DNA of 64,000 nt from Agrobacterium larrymoorei (GTDB lineage Bacteria; Pseudomonadota; Alphaproteobacteria; Rhizobiales; Rhizobiaceae). How positions within the stretch are numbered: the first letter of the stretch is position 1; each line of letters begins with the position of its first letter. The notes under the pieces are model-generated. The model was not told where the DNA came from. It made no database searches and saw nothing but the letters and a program-made list of their open reading frames with translations. The translations under genes and the position numbers were made by a program. Location: assembly GCF_030819275.1 (NCBI RefSeq), contig NZ_JAUTBL010000002.1, positions 2,358,501 through 2,422,500 on the forward strand, given 5' to 3'. This document shows, one piece after another, positions 26,596-35,376 of the stretch.

Positions 26596-27197
26596 CAGAC
26601 CTGCTCACCGCCGCTACGCCCCAATTTCGCAAGCGCAAATTTTCGAAAACGAGTAAAGGCTTCCAGATCGTCGTTCAGCTTGACGCGGATGATCGCACCT
26701 TCATAAGCGTCGATCAGTTCCACCGCCGCCATTTGCGGATCGACGCCCGCCCTCAACTCTCCGGCCTTCTCCGCCTCCTGAAGGAGACGCACGACGCCGC
26801 TTTCCCAGGCACGGTAAGCCTCAGCGAGCTTCGCCCGCAGCATGGCGCTTCGGCCTGAAATGGTCTGTCCCAACGTGCCAAGCAGACAACCGCCTGCTGG
26901 ATGCTCTTCTCGGAGCTTCTCTTCCAGCACCTCGAGATAGGCATCGAGCCGCTCCAGCGGGCTTCGCCTCGCATCGGCAAAAATGTCGTTGCGGCGCCCA
27001 TCCCAAATCTCGGCGTAATACTCGATGATTGCGCCGACGAAATCGTCCTTGCTTTTGAAGAAGTGATAGAAGGAGCCCTTGGGCACATCCACACTGGCAA
27101 GGATCGGCCCGATACCCACCCCCTCATAGCCATGCGCAATAAGGCCTTTCAGCCCTTCGCAAATAAGCTTGTGTCGTGTCGCATTTTCTCGTGCCAT
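26595..27197 (-). CDS. TetR-family regulator (NemR/LmrA-like)
   Basis: The 200-residue protein has a TetR helix-turn-helix at about residues 25-50 (GIGPILASVDVPKGSFYHFFKSKDDF) and a C-terminal domain with HPAGGCLLGTLGQTISGRSAMLRAKL (about 100-125), the segment typical of the NemR/YxaF/LmrA branch. A cysteine in this position acts as a redox or electrophile sensor in some NemR proteins; that role is only inferred here. It is divergent from an EamA exporter gene with an operator-like dyad between them, so it probably represses both. Confidence 0.87.
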   Translation of the reverse strand: MARENATRHKLICEGLKGLIAHGYEGVGIGPILASVDVPKGSFYHFFKSKDDFVGAIIEYYAEIWDGRRNDIFADARRSPLERLDAYLEVLEEKLREEHPAGGCLLGTLGQTISGRSAMLRAKLAEAYRAWESGVVRLLQEAEKAGELRAGVDPQMAAVELIDAYEGAIIRVKLNDDLEAFTRFRKFALAKLGRSGGEQV

Positions 27198-27200
27198 TAC

Positions 27201-27215
27201 TAGACGACCGGTCTA
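27201..27215. promoter_or_regulatory. Probable TetR operator TAGAC-N5-GTCTA
   Basis: TAGAC (27201-27205) and GTCTA (27211-27215) form a dyad four bases upstream of the TetR start codon. It resembles TAGAC/GTCTA operators known for the LmrA/YxaF branch, to which this regulator belongs by sequence. Confidence 0.6.
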
Positions 27216-27259
27216 CTATATGATTCACACTGAGGCATTAAGGGGTTTGTAGCCAGCCA

Positions 27260-28231
27260 ATGTCAAATGAAACCATCATACCCATCACCTCCTGCGAAGG
27301 TCCTGCCGCGCCTCCATGTCTGAGTCTGGTGGAAGAAAGATCCGCGATACCAGCGGTGACCAGCCGCGAGAAAACAGCACTGGGCATCATTCTGGTTTGC
27401 GGCTGCTACATGATGTACTCCCTGCATTATGCCACCATGAAGTGGATGGGAGACCTGTTCGGCATATGGCAACTCATCTTCATCCGCAGCGTCGTGACGG
27501 TGTTTGTGACCGTCGTGATAAAGCCAGCCGCGTGCCGTGAGGTCATCAACAGCCCCTATAAGTGGGCGACAGCGTTAAGGGCGCTGTTCCAAGTCGCCTG
27601 CACTTTCTGTTTCTTTGCGGCAGCCAAGCTTATGCCGCTTGGCCAGGTCACGACGATTTACGCCGCAGCACCACTCATCATCGTCGTCCTCTCCATACCG
27701 ATCCTCGGCGAAAAGGTGGGAAGGGCAAGCTGGGCAGCGGTTGTCATAGGCATGGTCGGCACGGTGATAGCCGCCAATCCGGCTGGCTCCCTCAACCTCG
27801 CTCCGACCCTGCTTGCCTTTGCTTCGGGTATTTTCTGGGCCCTTGCGGTTGTCTACACCCGCAAGGCCGTGACAAGAGAAAGCACGCAGGCGCAGTTGCT
27901 GACGACAGGTTGCGTCTTTTGTCTGGTCAGCGGCCTGCTGATGGACTGGACCATGCCGGCAAGCTGGTTCGAGATCGGCATGTTCGCGATCCTCGGGATC
28001 GAGATATTGCTGGCGCAGATGCTGTTCTTCGAAGGCTATCGTTTTGCGCCGGCGTCCGTGTTGGCACCCTTGGAATATCAAAGCCTCGTTTGGGTCAGCA
28101 TTCTCGGATTCATGATGTTTGGGGATGTGCCCACCCTCCACACCATGATAGGCGCGACGCTGATCGTCGCGGCGGGTCTTCTGCTCACTCTGTATGGCAA
28201 CAGACGCAAGTCCGCGATAATGTGTAATTAA
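27260..28231 (+). CDS. EamA/DMT-family transporter
   Basis: A 323-residue inner-membrane protein with about ten hydrophobic segments after a 35-residue soluble N-terminus. It contains two EamA repeats (about 40-170 and 180-320), with AAPLIIVVLSIPILGEKVG and LAPLEYQSLVWVSILGFMMFGDVP as the equivalent ends of the repeats. DMT proteins export metabolites, amino acids or drugs; the substrate is unknown. Divergent TetR control suggests inducible efflux. Its stop and that of kdsD on the other strand share the palindrome TTAA at 28228-28231. Confidence 0.87.
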   Translation: MSNETIIPITSCEGPAAPPCLSLVEERSAIPAVTSREKTALGIILVCGCYMMYSLHYATMKWMGDLFGIWQLIFIRSVVTVFVTVVIKPAACREVINSPYKWATALRALFQVACTFCFFAAAKLMPLGQVTTIYAAAPLIIVVLSIPILGEKVGRASWAAVVIGMVGTVIAANPAGSLNLAPTLLAFASGIFWALAVVYTRKAVTRESTQAQLLTTGCVFCLVSGLLMDWTMPASWFEIGMFAILGIEILLAQMLFFEGYRFAPASVLAPLEYQSLVWVSILGFMMFGDVPTLHTMIGATLIVAAGLLLTLYGNRRKSAIMCN

Positions 28232-29223
28232 GCGACGCCGATGCGAAGCAGATCGTGGAAGTGAACGAGGCCGATCGGCCGCTTCTCTCCATCGATGACG
28301 ATCAGCGCGCCGATATGGTGCTTTTCCAGCGTCGCCAAAGCCGCTGTCGCCAAGACCTCTTTCGTCACGGTCTTCGGCGTGCGCGTCATGATGTCGTCTA
28401 CCGTGAGTTCGGCGAGATTGCGCGTGAGATTGCGCGCCATGTCGCCTTCCGTCACGATGCCGCAGAGGCGTCCGTCCTCATCGAGCACAGCAACGCAGCC
28501 GAAAAGCTTCTGCGCCAGCACCCGTATGGCATCCGCCACCGGCGTGCCCTGCGCCACAAGGGGCAAACGCTCGCCGGTGTGCATGATATCGCCGACGAGG
28601 GTCAGGCTGGCACCGAGTTTTCCACCCGGATGGAACACACGGAAATCCCCTGCGGTAAACTTGCGGGCTTCTAGCAGGGCAATTGCCAGCGCATCGCCAA
28701 CGGCAAGCTGCATCAAGGTGGACGTGGTGGGGGCCAGCCGGTGCGGGCAGGCTTCTTCCTCATCCGGAATCAGAAGGACGATATCGGACGCCTTGGCCAG
28801 GGATCCGGCCTTGGCACACGTCAACGCGATCAACGGAATGGCAAAGCGGCGGGTGTAATTGATAATGCTGCGAAGCTCGGCACTCTCGCCACCCTTCGAA
28901 ATTGCCAGTACCACATCATTGCCGCCGATCATGCCCAGATCGCCGTGATTAGCCTCCGCCGCATGCACGAAGAAGGCGGGCGTGCCGGTGGAAGCAAAGG
29001 TGGCCGCAAGCTTGGCACCGATATGGCCGCTCTTGCCAACACCCGTGATGATCAGCCGCCCGGTGATGTTGCCGATCACATCGACGGCTTTGGCAAAGGC
29101 GTCGCCAAGCTCACCGGCAAGCGCAGTCTCCAGCGCCGCCAGCCCGTTCCGCTCGATCGAAACGGTTCTGAGCGCAGACTCGATGGCGTTGTTTTCGGTC
29201 AGGGCAGCAGATCTCGTGGTCAT
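28228..29223 (-). CDS. kdsD: Arabinose-5-phosphate isomerase (KpsF/GutQ family)
   Basis: The enzyme interconverts ribulose-5-phosphate and arabinose-5-phosphate, the first step to KDO for lipopolysaccharide. The 331-residue protein has an SIS domain (about 40-180, with ITGVGKSGHIGAKLAATFASTGTPAFFVH and ISKGGESAEL) and two CBS domains (about 205-330). The family hallmark FHPGGKLG is present. Length is normal. It is convergent with the EamA transporter with overlapping stop codons. The start has no strong Shine-Dalgarno sequence but fits the family N-terminus. Confidence 0.93.
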   Translation of the reverse strand: MTTRSAALTENNAIESALRTVSIERNGLAALETALAGELGDAFAKAVDVIGNITGRLIITGVGKSGHIGAKLAATFASTGTPAFFVHAAEANHGDLGMIGGNDVVLAISKGGESAELRSIINYTRRFAIPLIALTCAKAGSLAKASDIVLLIPDEEEACPHRLAPTTSTLMQLAVGDALAIALLEARKFTAGDFRVFHPGGKLGASLTLVGDIMHTGERLPLVAQGTPVADAIRVLAQKLFGCVAVLDEDGRLCGIVTEGDMARNLTRNLAELTVDDIMTRTPKTVTKEVLATAALATLEKHHIGALIVIDGEKRPIGLVHFHDLLRIGVA

Positions 29224-29376
29224 GGCGGGACTGTTACTCTTTTCGAGTTTGCCTGTCCATTGCCGAAATCCGCTCGGGCCTCTGCCGGGGAGCCGAAAGA
29301 GACCGCGTAATCAACCAGATATTAACCATGCGATTTTACCTTTGGGTAACCAAGATACCGAACCCGGGTGAAACGC

Positions 29377-30933
29377 ATGACCTGTCACAGCACCGCGCCG
29401 CGTCTGAAGACGTTGCGCAGAGCAGCCGTCGCTCTGCCGGCAGGCCTGTCGCTGTGCGTGTCCCTCTCCCTCGCCTTGCCCCTGCCCGCGCAAGCGCAGA
29501 CGCTCGGACAGAATAGAGGTCAGAACACAGGACAGAATACGGATCGGAACACGGCGGTGCAGCCTGCCGGGCTGCAAAGCGCCGATCCTTATGCCAATGA
29601 TCCGGCCTCCGGCCAGGACCCGACGCCTGCCGTCACCGTCGTTCCCACGCCGCGACCGACCTCCGGCACCACGACCACGAACAGCCCGCGCACAAGCACC
29701 GATCCCGGCAGCGCTGTGGCTGAGCCCATCGACGAAGCAATCGAACCGGTGGACCGGCGGGAAAACACCTACGAGACGACGCTCGACGGCGACGAAAAGG
29801 CCGCCATCGATGATGGCACGGCGCCCGGCATCCGCATCGGCACGCTGACGCTTCGCCCCTCCATCAGCCAGACGATCAACCACGAGACTAAGAAGTTCGC
29901 GACAGGATCGACCAACCGCAACTATCTCGCAACCGGCATTCGCGGCACCTTGACGAGCGACTGGTCGCGCCACGCGCTGACAGTCACCGGCGAAGGGATC
30001 TATGAGCGCAATATCAGCGGTGGCAGTGCAGGAGAAAATCCGAGCGCCAATGTGCAGGCCGAATTGAGGCTCGATCTGGCCGACCAGACCACCGCCAGGC
30101 TGAAGGCCGGCTACACCTTCAGCCGCGAGGACACCACCGATCCCAACGCCATCACCGGTGCTGCGGTGCAGGGCGGCGAGCACCTCTTCACAACAGGCGC
30201 GTCTGTCGAGCACAATATCGCGCTTGTCAAAACGCTCGCCGCACTTGATCTGTCGCGGACCATCTATACCGATGCCAAGGGGGTGAACGGCCAGCCCATC
30301 AGCCTGTCCGATCGCGACCGTTCAGGTGCTGCCATCCGCGGCCGCGTCGGCTATGAAGTATCGCCCGCCCTCATTCCCTTCCTGGAAGCGACCGGCGCGC
30401 TGAGTTCCTATGATCAGAAAACGGACAGAACCGGCTACCAGCGCTCCTCCACCTCCTATGGCGCGAAGGTCGGAACGCAGATTGATCTTGGCGAGAAGTG
30501 GCGTGGCGAAGTGGCCGTCGGCCTGCTGCGGCGCGACTATGACGATAGCCGCCTGGCATCCATCAATGCGCTGACTACCGATGGCACCCTCACCTGGTCG
30601 CCGATGCGCGGAACGGACGTCAATTTCGGCCTGAAAACGGACATTGAGGACTTCGCCGGCGGCCCGGAGGGCGGCTGGGTCACCCGCCAGTTGACCGTCG
30701 GCCTGATCCAGCAATTGCGCTACGACCTCGTAGCGAGGCTGACCACCGGCCTGGAACGCCGCAACTTCCAGACCTCCAGCATCAGGGACGAGACAAAATA
30801 TACGCTTGGCGCCGGTCTGACCTGGAACATCAATCGCTACCTCGATTTCACCACCGACGTCAGCTACGAAACCACGCCCGTGACCCACAATAACAATTGG
30901 CGCATCGGTGCTGGCCTAACGCTCAAGCGATAG
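29377..30933 (+). CDS. Outer membrane beta-barrel protein (BBP2-like)
   Basis: A protein of about 518 residues with a signal peptide (AAVALPAGLSLCVSLSLALP, cleavage after AQA), a Gln/Asn/Thr/Pro-rich low-complexity segment (about 45-130) and a long region of alternating amphipathic strands (LTLRPSISQTI ... ARLKAGYTF ... FTTGASVEHNI ... LDLSRTIYTDAKG) ending in an aromatic-poor terminal strand (WRIGAGLTLKR). This matches putative beta-barrel porin family 2 of rhizobia. Role in transport or polysaccharide export is unproven. The ATG at 29377 has GGGTGA upstream; a GTG three codons earlier is possible. Confidence 0.78.
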   Translation: MTCHSTAPRLKTLRRAAVALPAGLSLCVSLSLALPLPAQAQTLGQNRGQNTGQNTDRNTAVQPAGLQSADPYANDPASGQDPTPAVTVVPTPRPTSGTTTTNSPRTSTDPGSAVAEPIDEAIEPVDRRENTYETTLDGDEKAAIDDGTAPGIRIGTLTLRPSISQTINHETKKFATGSTNRNYLATGIRGTLTSDWSRHALTVTGEGIYERNISGGSAGENPSANVQAELRLDLADQTTARLKAGYTFSREDTTDPNAITGAAVQGGEHLFTTGASVEHNIALVKTLAALDLSRTIYTDAKGVNGQPISLSDRDRSGAAIRGRVGYEVSPALIPFLEATGALSSYDQKTDRTGYQRSSTSYGAKVGTQIDLGEKWRGEVAVGLLRRDYDDSRLASINALTTDGTLTWSPMRGTDVNFGLKTDIEDFAGGPEGGWVTRQLTVGLIQQLRYDLVARLTTGLERRNFQTSSIRDETKYTLGAGLTWNINRYLDFTTDVSYETTPVTHNNNWRIGAGLTLKR

Positions 30934-31214
30934 GACGTTGAACCTGTGGCCCTGTGTCATCCTTGGGCTTGCCCCATTGCAGTGCGGCTTAATGGGAGAT
31001 AGCTCGTCTGGTGACGCTTTCTCATCCACCCTATTCCTGTGCTTGTCACAGGAATCTAGCCGACGCGCGTCTGAGCGGCGAGAAAAGTCCTTCAGACCAA
31101 AGACTTGGTCTGACTGAGTGGGTCGAGGCCGAGGTTTCCTGTCTCAAGCTTTCAACCCTAGTGTATGGTGGGATCGGGTCCGACCATGGCAACGGACAAG
31201 TGTGGGCCGTTGCC
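30934..31214. other. Intergenic region with degenerate repeats
   Basis: No gene is visible. A partial copy of the palindromic repeat (GTCATCCTTGGGCTTGCCCC) lies near 30955-30976. A perfect 8-bp hairpin, CAGACCAA (31093-31100) with TTGGTCTG (31105-31112), has no T tract. Confidence 0.5.
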
Positions 31215-31246
31215 ACAAAAACAAATCCCGGCACGAGGCCGGGATT
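31215..31246 (-). terminator. Terminator of galU
   Basis: On the minus strand AATCCCGGC (31246-31238) pairs with GCCGGGATT (31232-31224) around CTCGT, followed by TTGTTTTTG. It lies about 75 bp beyond the galU stop. Confidence 0.85.
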
Positions 31247-31321
31247 GAAGTTTCATAACCGACACATCACTCCACCCCTCCACACCAGGTCCGGCGTGGC
31301 AGGGCGAGAGCGATCCGGTCG

Positions 31322-32212
31322 TCAGCCCATCTTGGCGATGATGTCCTTCAGCGGACCTTCGATCAGCGGACGGATGTCCTCGCGCTGCAGGGCGAAAGCG
31401 AGGTTGGCAAGAATGAAGCCATCCTTGGCACCGGTGTCGTAGGTCTCGCCGCGGAACGGATAGGCGGTGAAGTCCTGCTGCTTGAGAAGCTTAAGCATGC
31501 TGTCCGTCAGCTGGATTTCGTTGCCGGCACCACGCTCCTGCGTTTCCAGCAGCTGGAAGATTTCCGGCTGAAGAATGTAGCGACCGTTGATGAAGTAGTT
31601 CGACGGCTGCGTGCCCTTGGCAGGCTTTTCCACCATGTCCGTGATGCGGAAACCATTGCCGATCTCTTCGCCAGGCGCGACGATGCCATAACGATGGGCG
31701 AGTTCCGGTGCGCATTCTTCGACAGCCAGAACGTTGCCGCCGCTCTGATCGTAGAGCTCGACCATGCCCTTGAGGCAGGACTTGTTATCGCCCGTCATGA
31801 TCATGTCTGGCAGCAGAACCGCAAAAGGCTCGTCGCCGACAATGTCACGGGCGCACCAAACCGCATGGCCAAGACCGAGCGGAACCTGCTGGCGGGTGAA
31901 GCTGGCGGTGCCAGCCTTGGGCAGAATGTTGGACAGCAGCGTGAGTTCGGCGTTCTTGTTGCGCTCGCGCAGCATCTGCTCCAGTTCGAACTGGATATCG
32001 AAATAGTCTTCGATGACGCCCTTGCCGCGTCCTGTCACGAATACGAAATGCTCGATACCGGCCTCAGCCGCTTCGTCCACCACATATTGGATGACCGGCT
32101 TGTCAACAACGGTGAGCATTTCCTTCGGAACAGCTTTGGTTGCCGGCAGGAAACGTGTGCCAAGACCAGCTACGGGAAAAACTGCTTTCCGAATTTTCTT
32201 TTTTTCTACCAC
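31322..32212 (-). CDS. galU: UTP--glucose-1-phosphate uridylyltransferase
   Basis: GalU makes UDP-glucose from UTP and glucose-1-phosphate for exopolysaccharide, glucan and lipopolysaccharide synthesis. The 296-residue protein has the nucleotidyltransferase signature [25 protein letters not shown] near the N-terminus, [22 protein letters not shown] and VEKPAKG. The GTG at 32212 ([12 protein letters not shown]) fits the family start and follows GAGGAGGG closely; longer in-frame starts add 14 unrelated residues. It is divergent from a lytic transglycosylase gene. Confidence 0.95.
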   Translation of the reverse strand: MVEKKKIRKAVFPVAGLGTRFLPATKAVPKEMLTVVDKPVIQYVVDEAAEAGIEHFVFVTGRGKGVIEDYFDIQFELEQMLRERNKNAELTLLSNILPKAGTASFTRQQVPLGLGHAVWCARDIVGDEPFAVLLPDMIMTGDNKSCLKGMVELYDQSGGNVLAVEECAPELAHRYGIVAPGEEIGNGFRITDMVEKPAKGTQPSNYFINGRYILQPEIFQLLETQERGAGNEIQLTDSMLKLLKQQDFTAYPFRGETYDTGAKDGFILANLAFALQREDIRPLIEGPLKDIIAKMG

Positions 32213-32412
32213 ACATCCCTCCTCAGAGACTTCAACGGTTTTTAAGTAACGCACACGAACTTGTTATGACAAAAGTGGCAAGTTTTTGCAAAGGGTGACG
32301 TTACCTATCGTTAATGGTAAAGAATTTGTTGACTTTAATTTGGTACCCCATCGTGAAGCCCGATGCGTATCTCGCTATCGAACTGACATTCGAGAGAAAC
32401 GAAAGACTGACG

Positions 32413-33636
32413 ATGAAAAAGATGATCCTTTCCGGCGTCCGTAAATTTGGCTGCGTGGCACTCGCAGGCCTGACCATTGCTCTGACGCCCGTCACTGCCA
32501 ATGCAGATGCAGGTTTCAAGCAATGGATCAACCAGTTCTATGCCACAGCCGCCAAGGAAGGCATTTCGCGCGCGACCTATCAAAAGGCCTTCGCAGGCGT
32601 CACTGAGCCAGACCCAGACGCACTGCGCAAGGCAACCTTCCAGCCAGAATTCACCACCCAGATCTGGGATTATCTCGACAGCCGCGTGAACCCCTATACA
32701 GTTCGGATCGGCCGCGAGATGAAGATGAAGCACGCCACAACGCTCAACTGGATCGAGCGCAATTTTGGCGTCGACAAGCATGTCATCCTCGCCATCTGGT
32801 CGATGGAATCCAATTATGGCGCGGTGCTGGAAAAGCCCGAACGCCTGCACAATATTCCCCAGGCACTGGCAACGCTTGCCTATTCCGATCCCAAGCGCGC
32901 CAAGTTCGCGCGCACGCAGCTGATTGCCGCGCTCAAGATCCTGCAGTCTGGTGACGTGACGCCGAAGCAGCTGACCGGATCCTGGGCGGGCGCCATGGGC
33001 CACACCCAGTTCATCCCAACGAGCTACCTGCTTTATGCGGTCGATGCCGATGGCAACGGCAAGCGCGACATCTGGCATTCCGTGCCGGACGCGCTGGCAA
33101 CGGCCGCCAACCTTCTGGCCAAGAACGGCTGGGAGCCTGGCCGCACCTGGGGCTACGAGACGGCCGTGCCCGCGGGCGGCGCGCGCTATGCGGACCAGAC
33201 GAAGAGCCTGGCCGAGTGGCAGAAGCTCGGCTTCTTCCGCCCGAATGGCAAAGGCTTCCCGCGCGGTTCGGATCGCGCGACGCTGAAGCTCGAAGGCGGT
33301 TCGAATGGTCCAGGCTTCCTGATGACCAAGAACTTCTTCACCATCAAGCGCTACAACGCCTCGGACAGCTATGCGCTGGCCGTCGGCCTTCTGGCAGACG
33401 AGATTGCCGGTTACGGCGGCATGCAGCAGAAGTGGCCGCGCCCGAATGGCACGCTCGACATCAAGGAGAAGTTCGAGCTTCAGACGCGCATGAAGGAACT
33501 CGGCTATTATGACGGTGAGATCGACGGCAATTTCGGCTCCGGCTCGAAAGCAGCGATCAGCGCCATCCAAAAGCGCATGGGCCTGCAAAATGATGGCGAG
33601 CCATCGCAGACCCTGCTGAGAGCGCTTCGTAACTGA
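32413..33636 (+). CDS. Lytic murein transglycosylase (MltB family)
   Basis: The 407-residue periplasmic enzyme has a signal peptide (cleavage after ANA), an SLT-like domain (about 30-320) with the catalytic glutamate in ILAIWSMESNYGAVL (about residue 140) and a C-terminal peptidoglycan-binding domain (LQTRMKELGYYDGEIDGNFG ... AISAIQKRMG). It cleaves the MurNAc-GlcNAc bond, leaving 1,6-anhydro ends. No lipobox is visible, so it is soluble, unlike E. coli MltB. The start at 32413 gives a proper signal peptide; an upstream ATG at 32314 adds 33 residues. Confidence 0.9.
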   Translation: MKKMILSGVRKFGCVALAGLTIALTPVTANADAGFKQWINQFYATAAKEGISRATYQKAFAGVTEPDPDALRKATFQPEFTTQIWDYLDSRVNPYTVRIGREMKMKHATTLNWIERNFGVDKHVILAIWSMESNYGAVLEKPERLHNIPQALATLAYSDPKRAKFARTQLIAALKILQSGDVTPKQLTGSWAGAMGHTQFIPTSYLLYAVDADGNGKRDIWHSVPDALATAANLLAKNGWEPGRTWGYETAVPAGGARYADQTKSLAEWQKLGFFRPNGKGFPRGSDRATLKLEGGSNGPGFLMTKNFFTIKRYNASDSYALAVGLLADEIAGYGGMQQKWPRPNGTLDIKEKFELQTRMKELGYYDGEIDGNFGSGSKAAISAIQKRMGLQNDGEPSQTLLRALRN

Positions 33637-33713
33637 TGGGCAACGGATATAGGTCCTGACGGGCCGCGAATATTAGCATATAGTCAATGGGACCGTCTCG
33701 GGAACATCACGCC

Positions 33714-34952
33714 ATGACCACCAGAGAAGCAGGACCCTTTGCTAGGATCATGAAGCGCGGCAGCGTCGCGCTTCTTGTCGTCACACTCAGCCTGCCGTCC
33801 TGGACGGTGCCTGCCATCGCGCAGGAATATCGCGAACGCCGCACGCTGATGGAAATGCTTTTCGGCGGCCCCAACCAATATAATGATCGTCTCTATGCGC
33901 CCGAACGCCGCGAGCAGCGCAGGCAGGCAGCGCCGCAGCGGCAGAATCCGACTCGCTCCGTCACACGCCCTTCGGCGCCTCGCAGCACACCATCGGTCGT
34001 GCAGATGCGCACCGCAAAGCCGGCACCGGTTGAGAAGCAGGAGAATGCCCGCCGCGTTCTCGTCGTTGGAGATTTTCTCGCAGGTGCCATGGGCGAAGCA
34101 CTGGTCTCCACTTTCGAGAGTTCCGCAGGCATTGCCATCGATGTGCGCGCCAATGGCTCCTCCGGCCTCGTGCGCTCGGATTATTACGACTGGTTCGCCA
34201 ACCTTCCGCAATTCATCAAGGACACCAAGCCCGCCACCATCGTCATCATGATGGGTTCCAACGACCGGCAGACGATGGACATTGGCGGCACGAAGGAGAA
34301 ATACGGTACCGAGATCTGGTTCAAGGAATATGAGCGGCGCATCGACGCGCTGATCATGCTTGCCAAACGCCAACAGGTGCCGGTGCTCTGGGTCGGCCTG
34401 CCCGCCTTCCAGTCGCCATCGCTGACGGCCGATTTCGTCGGCTTCAACAGGCTTTACCGCAGCCACATCGAAAAGCTCGGTGGCGAGTTCGTCGATGTTT
34501 GGGATGGCTTCGTCGATGAGGGCGGCAAATATGTGACCACCGGCTATGACGTGAACGGACAGCAGGCGCGTCTGCGCGAAGCGGATGGCATCGGCATGAC
34601 CCAGGCCGGCAAGCAGAAGCTCGCCTTCTATGTGGAGAAATTCGTCCGCCGCCATCTGGATGGTGCCGAGCCTGGCCTCGGAACCCTGGATGGAAGCAAT
34701 CTGCCCTCCCTCACCTCGCTGCCCGCTCTCGGCATCGATGCGCAGCAGGTCCGCACCCAGCCGATCAGCCTGACCGATCCGGATCTTGACGGCGGCGACA
34801 CGCTGTTGGGCGGCAAGCAGGCGCCTGCCAAGTTCTCTGTCGTCGAAACGCCGCGCGAAAGACTGACGAAGCGGGGGCTGATGGAAGACGCCCCCTTTGG
34901 CCGAGTGGACGACTATCGCATGCCGCCGGCAGGCGAAACGGCTGCGAATTGA
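33714..34952 (+). CDS. DUF459 SGNH-like protein, catalytic residues replaced
   Basis: A 412-residue secreted protein with an N-terminal hydrophobic segment (VALLVVTLSLPSWTVPAIA) and a DUF459/SGNH fold at about residues 115-315. Block I reads VVGDFLAGAM with Phe121 where SGNH hydrolases have the nucleophilic Ser. Block III is intact (MMGSNDRQ). The C-terminal block reads DGIGMTQAG (291-299), with Gly294 where the usual pattern has the catalytic His. It is therefore probably not a conventional esterase; a binding or envelope-assembly role is possible. A charged/proline-rich tail follows. An internal ATG at 33750 could also serve as start. Confidence 0.8.
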   Translation: MTTREAGPFARIMKRGSVALLVVTLSLPSWTVPAIAQEYRERRTLMEMLFGGPNQYNDRLYAPERREQRRQAAPQRQNPTRSVTRPSAPRSTPSVVQMRTAKPAPVEKQENARRVLVVGDFLAGAMGEALVSTFESSAGIAIDVRANGSSGLVRSDYYDWFANLPQFIKDTKPATIVIMMGSNDRQTMDIGGTKEKYGTEIWFKEYERRIDALIMLAKRQQVPVLWVGLPAFQSPSLTADFVGFNRLYRSHIEKLGGEFVDVWDGFVDEGGKYVTTGYDVNGQQARLREADGIGMTQAGKQKLAFYVEKFVRRHLDGAEPGLGTLDGSNLPSLTSLPALGIDAQQVRTQPISLTDPDLDGGDTLLGGKQAPAKFSVVETPRERLTKRGLMEDAPFGRVDDYRMPPAGETAAN

Positions 34953-35021
34953 ACGCGTTGAGCGAAAAAAGGTAGCCAGCTACCCGGACGACGATGTTTT
35001 TGATCACGAAATATTAAAACC

Positions 35022-35047
35022 GGAACGATCCTCCCTGGGCTCGTGTT
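35022..35047 (+). promoter_or_regulatory. Possible general-stress (EcfG-type) promoter
   Basis: GGAAC at 35022-35026 and GTT at 35045-35047 match the alphaproteobacterial EcfG pattern GGAAC-N16/17-cGTT, except that T replaces the C. It lies about 60 bp upstream of the KGG-like stress gene. Confidence 0.5.
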
Positions 35048-35105
35048 AACGCCCGGCAAGGCATGAGGCCTTGCTTAAAAAGATGGATATGAGGAGTATA
35101 CCGTC

Positions 35106-35297
35106 ATGGCCAACCAAGGTGGCACGCACGAACAGCACGTTAAAGCCGGCAAGCAGTCGCACAAGAACAGCGACGACAAGTCAACCCGCAGCGCATCTTC
35201 CAAGTCCTCCACGGACAGCAAGAGCAGCGGCAAGCAGGGTGGCTCGTCCGAGCAGCACATGAAGGCCGGCCAGCAGAGCCACAAGAACAAGCACTGA
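35106..35297 (+). CDS. Small KGG-like stress protein
   Basis: A 63-residue, very hydrophilic protein made of two near-copies of NQGGTHEQHVKAGKQSHKN and KQGGSSEQHMKAGQQSHKN separated by a Ser/Lys/Asp-rich spacer. The composition and repeat resemble the KGG-repeat proteins induced in stationary phase or stress. No fold or enzyme motif is visible. A possible EcfG promoter upstream and a strong terminator downstream make it a monocistronic unit, consistent with general-stress control. Confidence 0.78.
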   Translation: MANQGGTHEQHVKAGKQSHKNSDDKSTRSASSKSSTDSKSSGKQGGSSEQHMKAGQQSHKNKH

Positions 35298-35313
35298 TTT
35301 CTACCCACGTGGG

Positions 35314-35351
35314 AAAACGGCCCTCGCGCAGATGCACGGGGGCCGTTTTTT
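35314..35351 (+). terminator. Intrinsic terminator of the KGG-like gene
   Basis: AAAACGGCCC (35314-35323) pairs with GGGCCGTTTT (35340-35349), followed by TT. Confidence 0.88.
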
Positions 35352-35376
35352 GTGGAAATGCGCTGGTGAGCCACCG

